DNA of 64,000 nt from Neptuniibacter caesariensis. GTDB lineage: Bacteria > Pseudomonadota > Gammaproteobacteria > Pseudomonadales > Balneatricaceae. How positions within the stretch are numbered: the first letter of the stretch is position 1; each line of letters begins with the position of its first letter. The notes under the pieces are model-generated. The model was not told the DNA's origin and searched no databases. It was given only the letters and a program-made list of their open reading frames with translations. This document shows positions 7,879-15,380 of this stretch, in pieces. The stretch covers positions 162,486 to 226,485 of the forward strand of contig NZ_CH724125.1 of the NCBI RefSeq assembly GCF_000153345.1, read 5' to 3'. Position numbers and translations under genes: made by a program.

Positions 7879-9380
7879 CAGGTGACTCCAAATCTGTGTT
7901 TCTTGCCGCTACCTAGCAGATGTACTGTGCAAACCAGGCAGGGATCGTGGGAGCGAACCACGTGCCCAATTTCAATAGGTTCGTCCAGATCCGGCATAGG
8001 TAAACCAATTAGGCTTTGCTCGATGTGACCGGGTTGTTGATTGATATCTCTGGGGGATGCGTTCCAGGCGGTTGGTGTAATTACCTGGAAATTTTTTATC
8101 TTTCCATCTTCTATCTTTAGCCAGTGTCCCAGGCTTCCTCGTGCTGCCTCAATCATGCCCACGCCTTCTCCATCTTCTAATGGGCAATGGATCATTGTCG
8201 GTGCATCCAGGCATTCGAGCAGTGAAGAAAGTTGATCTTTTAAAATGATAAGTGAGCTTGCTTGTCTATGAATGCGAGCAAACTGTCTTGTCCAAGTACT
8301 TGATCCATTTTGGGCAAGCATATCTAATATCAGGGGATCTTTTGCGACTGCTAATTGGGCGAGAGGCCCAGTTTGTATGACATCTTTGTCGTATCTTGGT
8401 GCCTTTGCCCAGCTATATTTTTCACTATCTGGATCATACTTCGGTTGAGTAAGCCCCTGCATGGGATGTCGAGCAGTCTGACTTTCATCATGGTACCAAC
8501 TCGAGGTGATATCCTCGGTTATCTTTGATTCATCAAGCGGTGCGTGTTTCTTCAACTTATAATTGTAAGTTCCGTCTGATCTGATTCTCTCCTGTGGGTT
8601 TTCAGGATCAATTAGAGAACCATAACTAATCATTTTTTCAGAACCGCTGCCTACAGAATCTAGGCCCATGTCTCGACAGAAACGGTGTAGAATCGCGATA
8701 GCGGAGTCAGAACTCTGGGTGAAATTATTCAGCTCAGCCAAGGATGTAATCCGGGACCAGTCAGCCAGTGAGGTCCCCAGTATTTTATGCTCAAACCACT
8801 GAGTATAACGTTGTAGTTGTGCTAGAGAATTAATCACCTTGCGTCGATCAGGAAGTGATGTCACACCACCCGGAACCATGTAAGAAGAATGGGGCCATTG
8901 GCCGCCAAAGATGGCGACTATTTCAATGATGTCGCGACTAAATCGAATCGCGTCCTGATAAAGCTCGCCTTGCATATCCTGAAATTTAGCAACAATGCTT
9001 TGGTAATCGTTAAGCGTTGAGTAGCTGGAATGACAAAGATCCGGCGTGAACATCAAAAATGTCTGGCGGCAGTCAGACTGAATCTCTTCGCTTAGTAAGC
9101 AGATGTTTCTAACGCGAATGGCATTTGCTGGTGGAATAATATTTGATACCGATTCAAGAGCCAGGACACTGGCATAAAGGTGAGCTGTACTACAGATACC
9201 ACAGATTCGCGGTGTAATAGCAAGCGCATCCATTGGGGCGCGCCCAATCAGAATTTGTTCAAATCCGCGATACATCGTGCCGATGCAGCGAGCATCGGTA
9301 ACAATACCGTTCTTTATCTCCAACTCTATTTCGAGATCGCCTTCGACACGATTCAGCTGTAACTTTATTCGTCTACTCAT
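7878..9380 (-). CDS. [NiFe] hydrogenase large subunit, group 2-like cytoplasmic type
   Basis: A 500-residue catalytic subunit. The N-terminal nickel-ligand motif is RICGICSTAH (about residues 57-66) and the C-terminal one is DPCLVCTVH, followed by a 13-residue extension (LLGSGKKHRFGVT) that the co-encoded protease should remove after the His. It catalyses H2 oxidation or H2 sensing at a Ni-Fe(CN)2(CO) site. The sequence lacks the features of periplasmic group 1 enzymes: its small subunit has no Tat signal and no cytochrome b anchor gene is present. This fits the group 2 hydrogenases (cyanobacterial-type uptake and sensory). Because the next genes encode a GGDEF-EAL protein, the diguanylate-cyclase-linked group 2c is my best class. 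No hyp maturation genes are in the window, so they must lie elsewhere. Confidence 0.9.
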   Translation of the reverse strand: MSRRIKLQLNRVEGDLEIELEIKNGIVTDARCIGTMYRGFEQILIGRAPMDALAITPRICGICSTAHLYASVLALESVSNIIPPANAIRVRNICLLSEEIQSDCRQTFLMFTPDLCHSSYSTLNDYQSIVAKFQDMQGELYQDAIRFSRDIIEIVAIFGGQWPHSSYMVPGGVTSLPDRRKVINSLAQLQRYTQWFEHKILGTSLADWSRITSLAELNNFTQSSDSAIAILHRFCRDMGLDSVGSGSEKMISYGSLIDPENPQERIRSDGTYNYKLKKHAPLDESKITEDITSSWYHDESQTARHPMQGLTQPKYDPDSEKYSWAKAPRYDKDVIQTGPLAQLAVAKDPLILDMLAQNGSSTWTRQFARIHRQASSLIILKDQLSSLLECLDAPTMIHCPLEDGEGVGMIEAARGSLGHWLKIEDGKIKNFQVITPTAWNASPRDINQQPGHIEQSLIGLPMPDLDEPIEIGHVVRSHDPCLVCTVHLLGSGKKHRFGVT

Positions 9381-9390
9381 GATCTATTAG

Positions 9391-10344
9391 TCAGGGCTTC
9401 ATTTTCCGTTCAATGATTCGAATGGGTGCGGCATCGTTGGCTAAATCTTTATAGGCCATATAGCGTGGGCGGCTTACGCCTAAGGGAAGTGCCACAGGAA
9501 TATTGCCGACTTTTTCTGTCTTGAATAAGGGGGCGTTTCGCGGAAAGTCTGGCGATACACAGCCCAGGCAGGGAACCCCTTCGCGTGTTTTGCTGCTACG
9601 GTTGTTCCATAGTTCAGTATTGCAAGTTGCCGATGTATAGGGGCCTTGGCAACCGAGGTTGTAAAACAGGCAACCAGGTTCACCAAAATGCTCCTCTTCA
9701 ATATCGTACTCATGGTACTCATTTCGTGTGCAGCCTTGATGCACCATCGTGCTGTAGAATTCACCGGGCTGATTAAAATGGTTGAGATCCAAAGGGTAGC
9801 CCTCAACAAGAGAAATCAGCGTTTGAATAATTGTGTTCGGATGGGTCGGGCACCCAGAGATATTGATAACAGGTTGACCGCTTCGGCTTTTAAAACCGTT
9901 ATCCAGAAGCCCGCCAGATTCACCCTGAAAAGATTGCATGCCGGTTGATTCCGTCGGATTTGGCGGGGCTGCGGGCACACCACCAAACGCTGCGCACGTA
10001 CCCACTGCGACAACATTGTTCGCTTTCTCGGCGAGTTGCTTAATAACAAAAGCTTTGGGCTGATCGTTAAGAGTATCGAACATCCCGGTGCCATTTGGGC
10101 CAAGCGCAAGGCTGCCCTCTACACAGAGAATATCCAGGATGAGCTTATCGTTAATGATGGCATCTATATCTTCCATGAGCTCTGACATAGGCCTTGTCGA
10201 AAGAGAAGGCTGCCAAATAACATCAATACCGTACTGCTCTACAAACTCGGGCCATGATGGGCGGTCAGCACAGAGAAGCGACATCGTGTCACCACTACAT
10301 GCGCCAGCCTGCATCCATAGCATTGTTATTTTTTTATTAACCAT
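9391..10344 (-). CDS. [NiFe] hydrogenase small subunit, no Tat signal
   Basis: A 317-residue Fe-S electron-transfer subunit. It begins directly with the flavodoxin-like domain (ITMLWMQAGACSGDTMSLLC), so it lacks a twin-arginine leader and should stay in the cytoplasm. Cluster ligands that can be seen are C16, the Cys of GTCAAFGG, the Cys of SGCPTHPN, and the C-terminal set in HQGC, GEPGCL, NLGCQGP, TSATCN, and PCLGC. At the proximal cluster the usual second Cys of the CxxC motif is replaced by Asp19 (C16-S-G-D19). It is the first gene of the operon, 10 bases before the large subunit. The ATG at 10344 has no clear ribosome site upstream, so the exact start is less certain. Confidence 0.9.
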   Translation of the reverse strand: MVNKKITMLWMQAGACSGDTMSLLCADRPSWPEFVEQYGIDVIWQPSLSTRPMSELMEDIDAIINDKLILDILCVEGSLALGPNGTGMFDTLNDQPKAFVIKQLAEKANNVVAVGTCAAFGGVPAAPPNPTESTGMQSFQGESGGLLDNGFKSRSGQPVINISGCPTHPNTIIQTLISLVEGYPLDLNHFNQPGEFYSTMVHQGCTRNEYHEYDIEEEHFGEPGCLFYNLGCQGPYTSATCNTELWNNRSSKTREGVPCLGCVSPDFPRNAPLFKTEKVGNIPVALPLGVSRPRYMAYKDLANDAAPIRIIERKMKP

Positions 10345-10531
10345 GGAGACTGCTTTAATTAGGTTCTTAACTCAGTCTAGTATGATTTTACGCCGATGTC
10401 TGTACAAGTATGGACTAATGTAGCAGAAAGATAGATATGCTAAGTATCTATTAAATAAGGATTTAATCCTGATTAAAATGCTCGGGAATTGACTGCCAGC
10501 AGTTGGTGGTGGCAGCCATGTTTGTTTGGAT

Positions 10532-12676
10532 TTAATCTGCTGTACGCATGGTCAATGAGATTCTTTTACGCTTTTCATCAACCTCAAGGACCCTAACGGT
10601 AACGATCTGGCCGGGGGAAACAACATCGTGAGGGTCTTTAACAAATTTATTGGCTAATTGAGAAATATGTACAAGACCATCCTGATGAACACCCAGATCT
10701 ACAAATGCACCAAAGTTGGTGACATTTGAAATCGTTCCTTCCAGGCGCATTCCTACTTGCAGATCGGTAATGGTCTCTACACCGTCCTGTAGTTTTGCAG
10801 TTTTGAATTCCGGGCGAGGATCTCTACCTGGTTTATCGAGCTCACAGATAATATCTTTTACTGTGTATAAGCCAAACTGATCACTAATATAATCCGCCGG
10901 CCGCAGCGAATTCAGGAAAACAGAATCGCCAATGAGACTGGCTATCGAACGCTTGTTTTGTTTGGCGATGCGTTCAACCAGAGAATAGGCTTCTGGATGG
11001 ACGCTGGAGCTATCTAAAAGCTGTTTGCCATCTCTGATCCGCAAGAAAGCTGCTGCTTGTTCAAAGGCTTTCGGTCCCAGGCGCTTAACCTTCTTGAGTT
11101 CATTACGACTAGAGATTTTTCCAACCTGATTACGATAATTGATGATATTAGTGGCCAGCGTGTCATTTAGACCGGATATGCGGCATAGAATGGCTTGCGA
11201 GGCGCTATTTAAATCAACCCCTACTGAGTTCACGCAATCTTCGATGATGGCCTCGAGCCCTTCCCCTAAGCGTTTCTGGTCTACATCGTGCTGGTACTGA
11301 CCTACGCCGATCGCTTTAGGTTCTATTTTAACCAGTTCAGCAAGAGGATCCTGAACTCGGCGAGCTATAGACACTGCACCACGAATGGTTACGTCGATAT
11401 CAGGTAGCTCATTAGCTGCCAGTTCAGAGGCCGAGTACACAGACGCGCCGGCTTCACTAACAATGAGTTGCTGGAGCCCAAGTTCTGGATGTTTCTTTCT
11501 TAACTCGGAAGTAAGCTTGTCTGTCTCTCTTGAGGCTGTGCCATTGCCGATACTGATAAGTTTTACCTTATGCTTAAGACATAGCTTTGCTAATCGGGAG
11601 ATCGATTCATCCCATTGATTTCTGGGTGCGTGGGGGAAGATCGTAGAATGCTCCAGAAGTTTCCCTGTTTCATCCACCACGGCGACTTTAACGCCGGTTC
11701 GTAAGCCTGGGTCTAGTCCAAGTGTTACAACAGCACCTGCCGGAGGCGCGAGTAGTAGTGCTTCAAGGTTCTTGCAAAAAACCTTGATTGATTCATCGCC
11801 AGAGGCTTCTAACTGTGAGTTGAACAGCTCTTTAAAGAGTTTATTCTTGAGCTTGCCCGACCATATTTGCTGGATACTGTCTTGAAGCCATTTACCCCCT
11901 TGACCTTTCGAGGGGAGTTTCAATGAGCGGTTAATGAGATCCAGGCAGAAATGATCACTATCCAGAATGAAACTGACTTTTATGTGCCCCTCAGTGCTTC
12001 CGCGTTGTATGGCCAGAATTCGATGGGAAGGCTGTTTTTTTAGAGGGGCGCTGTAGGCAAAGTAGTCTTTAAACTTTGCGCCAGACTCTTCATGACCTTT
12101 AACCAGCTTGGTGTTTATCTCTCCGAAGCGGTTAAGCTCAGCTTTAAGCTTACTGACTAATTCGATAGATTGATTAATCTGCTCAGCTAGAATGGCCTGG
12201 GCACCCTCTAAACAACGACCGTTATCCGTATAATCAGAGTTTGCATCAATATAAGCGTTTGCAAGTAGCAAAGGGGATTCAGCGGGGTTGCTGATTATAG
12301 AATTAAGTAGTTTATCTAAACCTGCATTACGTGCTTTTACCGCTTTAGTCACGCGCTTAGATTTGTAGGGTGCGTAGATCTCCTCGAGGCCAGATTTTGT
12401 ATCCGCGTTGTTTACCTGAGTGTGGAGTTTCTCGGTCAGTTGCTGCTGATCAGTTAAAGCATCAAGGATCACTTTTTTACGTGCTTGTAGCTCACGCAAA
12501 TAGCTGAGACGAGTGTGCAGCTCACGTAGCTTTTGATCGTCGAGTGCGCCGGTTACCTCTTTGCGATAACGGGCGATGAAAGGCACTGTTGCGCCTTCAT
12601 CAAGTAGTTTTATCGTCGCACTAACCTGATTAGGTTTAATTTTTAGTTCGTTTGCCAGGGTAGAGATCAAATCCAT
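10532..12676 (-). CDS. tex: Tex-type transcription accessory protein
   Basis: A 714-residue Tex/YhgF family RNA-binding protein. The N-terminal helical region (VPFIARYRKEVTGALDD), the YqgF/RNase H-like domain near residue 320 (VVTLGLDPGLRTGVKVAVVD), the helix-hairpin-helix region (GVDLNSASQAILCRISGLN) and the C-terminal S1 RNA-binding domain (VGMRLEGTISNVTNFGAFVDLGVHQDGLVHISQL) are all in order. It is slightly shorter than the usual 770 or so residues because the tail after the S1 domain is short. It starts 6 bases after trxC on the same strand, so the two are likely cotranscribed. Tex affects transcription and RNA turnover; its exact role is not settled. Confidence 0.95.
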   Translation of the reverse strand: MDLISTLANELKIKPNQVSATIKLLDEGATVPFIARYRKEVTGALDDQKLRELHTRLSYLRELQARKKVILDALTDQQQLTEKLHTQVNNADTKSGLEEIYAPYKSKRVTKAVKARNAGLDKLLNSIISNPAESPLLLANAYIDANSDYTDNGRCLEGAQAILAEQINQSIELVSKLKAELNRFGEINTKLVKGHEESGAKFKDYFAYSAPLKKQPSHRILAIQRGSTEGHIKVSFILDSDHFCLDLINRSLKLPSKGQGGKWLQDSIQQIWSGKLKNKLFKELFNSQLEASGDESIKVFCKNLEALLLAPPAGAVVTLGLDPGLRTGVKVAVVDETGKLLEHSTIFPHAPRNQWDESISRLAKLCLKHKVKLISIGNGTASRETDKLTSELRKKHPELGLQQLIVSEAGASVYSASELAANELPDIDVTIRGAVSIARRVQDPLAELVKIEPKAIGVGQYQHDVDQKRLGEGLEAIIEDCVNSVGVDLNSASQAILCRISGLNDTLATNIINYRNQVGKISSRNELKKVKRLGPKAFEQAAAFLRIRDGKQLLDSSSVHPEAYSLVERIAKQNKRSIASLIGDSVFLNSLRPADYISDQFGLYTVKDIICELDKPGRDPRPEFKTAKLQDGVETITDLQVGMRLEGTISNVTNFGAFVDLGVHQDGLVHISQLANKFVKDPHDVVSPGQIVTVRVLEVDEKRKRISLTMRTAD

Positions 12677-12682
12677 TGATGC

Positions 12683-13111
12683 TTAGGCCTTCTGCAGCGT
12701 TTGTAAAATCCATTGTTTCAATTGAGGCTCCTGTAGAGCGCCAGCAACTCGATCAATCTCCTGCCCATTCTGGAACATAATCAATGTAGGGATGCTACGA
12801 ATATTCATATTTGCAGATGTTCTCTGCGCTTTTTCAGTGTCTACTTTTGCAAAAAGCAGAATTTCAGATTCTGCAGCGGTCTTGTCGAATATCGGTTTCA
12901 TCATCTGACAAGGTCCACACCAACTGGCCCAAAAGTCGACAATCACCGGAAGCTCACTATTTCCTACAAATTTTTCAAAAGAGTGATCGTCAAGTTCAGC
13001 TGGAGTAAACGTATGCAGGTCACTTTTGCATTTTCCGCATTTGCCCTGAGTGTGGTCTTTTTCTTCTGGAATTCGATTGGATGTAAAACAGGTTGGGCAG
13101 ACAACGATCAT
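12683..13111 (-). CDS. trxC: Thioredoxin 2
   Basis: A 142-residue TrxC-type thioredoxin. An N-terminal zinc-binding extension carries two CxxC motifs (CPTC near residue 5 and CGKC near residue 25), which separates it from TrxA, followed by a standard thioredoxin fold with WCGPC active site near residue 64 and a cis-Pro in the RSIPTLIMF segment. It reduces protein disulfides in the cytoplasm, often under oxidative stress. It is first in the trxC-tex pair and divergent from the thioesterase gene, with a 190-base shared upstream region. Confidence 0.95.
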   Translation of the reverse strand: MIVVCPTCFTSNRIPEEKDHTQGKCGKCKSDLHTFTPAELDDHSFEKFVGNSELPVIVDFWASWCGPCQMMKPIFDKTAAESEILLFAKVDTEKAQRTSANMNIRSIPTLIMFQNGQEIDRVAGALQEPQLKQWILQTLQKA

Positions 13112-13301
13112 GGTGTTTATCTCTCGCTTAGGTTTAACAGAAAGATTGGGGTGATGTGAAAATATTCAAGAACTTAGAAAGTGACATCGATAATTGAGTT
13201 CAGTTCAAAAACGGCAACAGTCATTTTTAAATAATCGATCCTAATAATTCGACTAAAGTGATAGAGTGGCTCTGTGTTTGGCCCAAGAAATGGTTTTAGA
13301 G

Positions 13302-13733
13302 ATGAATGATGTAACAGCAGATCAAAAAGCACGTGGTCGTCTGACGACGCGTACGATGGCAATGCCGGCAGATACTAACCCAGCGGGAGATATTTTTGGT
13401 GGCTGGGTTTTGTCACAGATGGATATAGCTGCAGGGATATGTGCAGGTCAAAGGGCACAATGCCGTGTTGTTACCGTTTCGCTGGATAGTATGAGCTTTA
13501 TCCGTCCTGTTAAAGTGGGTGATATTCTCGGCGTATATACTGAGATCGAAAAGGTAGGGCGCAGCTCGATGGAGATTCATGTTGAGTGCTGGGTGCGCCG
13601 TGGTCGAATTGGTAAAAGAGAAAAAGTGACTGAAGCGAACTTTAAGTTTGTTGCAATTGATGATGAGGGCAATCCAACCCCAGTACCGGCTGAAACCGAC
13701 TTGCCTGAATACGCGGTCGAATCAAAGGTCTGA
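13302..13733 (+). CDS. YciA-like acyl-CoA thioesterase (hotdog fold)
   Basis: About 143 residues of the hotdog acyl-CoA thioesterase family. The N-terminal TRTMAMPADTNPAGDIFGGWVLSQMD block holds the catalytic Asp region and matches E. coli YciA closely, followed by VVTVSLDSMSFIRPVKVGD. It should hydrolyse a broad range of acyl-CoAs. Possible starts are GTG 13266, ATG 13290 and ATG 13302; the last gives the length typical of YciA, but none has a strong ribosome site. It stands alone, divergent from trxC. Confidence 0.85.
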   Translation: MNDVTADQKARGRLTTRTMAMPADTNPAGDIFGGWVLSQMDIAAGICAGQRAQCRVVTVSLDSMSFIRPVKVGDILGVYTEIEKVGRSSMEIHVECWVRRGRIGKREKVTEANFKFVAIDDEGNPTPVPAETDLPEYAVESKV

Positions 13734-13748
13734 ATAGAATCTACCTGC

Positions 13749-13778
13749 GCACGGTTTTCTTGGGTAAGATAACCGTGC
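13749..13778. repeat. Inverted repeat between thioesterase and sbcD
   Basis: GCACGGTT (13749-13756) is the exact complement of AACCGTGC (13771-13778), with a 14-base loop. There is no T-run, so it is not a classic terminator. It may be a 3' stabilising hairpin of the thioesterase mRNA or a site upstream of sbcD. Confidence 0.5.
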
Positions 13779-13823
13779 TCCAGAGAAGGAGTTCATGGAT
13801 TATAAGGGTAGAGCTTCACGCTA

Positions 13824-15380
13824 ATGCGTATATTACACACCTCCGACTGGCATCTTGGTCAGCATTTTATTGGCAAAAGCCGACAAAATGAACATCAGAA
13901 ATTTATTAGCTGGCTTATTGATAAAGTCGAAGGATATCAAATAGATGCAGTTGTTATTGCAGGTGATATCTTCGATACTGGAACGCCCCCTAGCTATGCC
14001 CGTGAACTCTACAACCAGTTTGTGGTTGAGATAAATAAATTAAACTGCCGTGCTGTCATCCTGGCTGGTAATCATGATTCGGTTGCGACGCTGAGTGAAT
14101 CAAAAGCTTTACTGGCGTACATGAATACAGATGTGGTAGCTAATGTATCAGAACAGCCAGAGCATCAGGTTATTCTGCTAAATGATCGAAAAGATCAACC
14201 GGGTGCAATCATCTGTGCAGTACCCTTTGTTCGCCCAAGGGATGTTATTTCGAGTCAGGCTGGACAGTCAGCGATCGATAAATCGCAAGAACTTGGCAAG
14301 GCGATCTATGAGCACTATCAACAGCTTTTCAAAATAGCTGAAGATCAGCAAAAGTTTATAGAAAAGGAAACGGGTAAAAAGCTTCCGATCATTGCCACAG
14401 GTCACCTTACCGCAATGGGAGTCAAAACGACCGAATCGGTTAGAGACATCTATATAGGTACACTCGAAGCTTTCCCAGCAAACCATTTTCCGCAAGCTGA
14501 TTATATTGCACTGGGTCATATCCACCGTCCGCAAACCGTCGCTAAATCTGAGCATATTCGTTATTGCGGATCACCCATTCCACTCAGCTTTGATGAGCTG
14601 AAATGGCAGAAGCAGGTGCTGATGGTTGAATTCTCAGAGCTAGATACTGTGCCTGAAATTACTTCATTACCCATCCCTCTGTTTCAGCCTATGGCGTTGC
14701 TTAAAGGTAACCTTCAGCAGATAGCAGCTCAGCTCGATCAGCTGGATGATAATGAGCAGACTGTTTGGCTTTCTGTTGAAGTTGAGACTGACGATTATCT
14801 CTCAGATCTGCAAAATCGTGTGGAGAGCTTGGTAGCAGAGAGCAATGTTGAAGTGCTGCTATTAAAGCGCGCTCGTAACCAGCGTAAACAACAAATCGAA
14901 CGTAAGCAGAAAGAAACCCTGGCCGAGTTAAATCCCTTTGAAGTATTCGAGCGTCGCCTGGCTCAGGAGCAATTCGAGTCTGATGAGCAACAAGAACGTT
15001 TGCAGGTTATTCGACAAAACTTTGCCGAGATTACGACTGAGGTTGCAGAGGAGCAGGGGATTACGCTCTCTAAGTATATCGCTGAATCCGAGCCTGAATC
15101 TGCCTTAGTATCAGAGCCAGAGAAACAAACGACACAGCCTGCAGTGCAGGAGCCCGACGCTCACCCTGATGCTGAAGAGAGTATTGCGCAGGAAGGTTTG
15201 TTTGGTTTTGAAAAAGGCCGAACTGAACAAGAGGCTCTACCCACCCATAAACCCGAGAAAAAGTTCGCTACAAAGAAGCCCGCCCCTGATAAAGCTTCGA
15301 TGGTTGATGAGGCAGTTCACAGCGTTGATCAGACTGATCTCTTTGCGATGTTTGATACTGACCAGGAGGGCCAGCCATGA
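13824..15380 (+). CDS. sbcD: SbcCD nuclease subunit D
   Basis: A 518-residue metallophosphoesterase, the nuclease subunit of the SbcCD complex that opens DNA hairpins and processes double-strand breaks. The Mre11-type metal motifs are in order: DWHLG (residues 8-12), GDIFDTG, GNHDS, GHLTAMG and GHIHRP. The protein is about 110 residues longer than E. coli SbcD (400). The extra part, from about residue 390, is Glu/Pro/Ala-rich and low in complexity, probably disordered. It overlaps sbcC by 4 bases (ATGA), so the pair is translationally coupled. Confidence 0.95.
   Translation: MRILHTSDWHLGQHFIGKSRQNEHQKFISWLIDKVEGYQIDAVVIAGDIFDTGTPPSYARELYNQFVVEINKLNCRAVILAGNHDSVATLSESKALLAYMNTDVVANVSEQPEHQVILLNDRKDQPGAIICAVPFVRPRDVISSQAGQSAIDKSQELGKAIYEHYQQLFKIAEDQQKFIEKETGKKLPIIATGHLTAMGVKTTESVRDIYIGTLEAFPANHFPQADYIALGHIHRPQTVAKSEHIRYCGSPIPLSFDELKWQKQVLMVEFSELDTVPEITSLPIPLFQPMALLKGNLQQIAAQLDQLDDNEQTVWLSVEVETDDYLSDLQNRVESLVAESNVEVLLLKRARNQRKQQIERKQKETLAELNPFEVFERRLAQEQFESDEQQERLQVIRQNFAEITTEVAEEQGITLSKYIAESEPESALVSEPEKQTTQPAVQEPDAHPDAEESIAQEGLFGFEKGRTEQEALPTHKPEKKFATKKPAPDKASMVDEAVHSVDQTDLFAMFDTDQEGQP

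Noticed and set aside
10490..10516. Hairpin CTGCCA/TGGCAG between tex and the hydrogenase operon as a terminator
   Set aside because: There is no T-run on either strand and the loop is large; I do not support it as a terminator.
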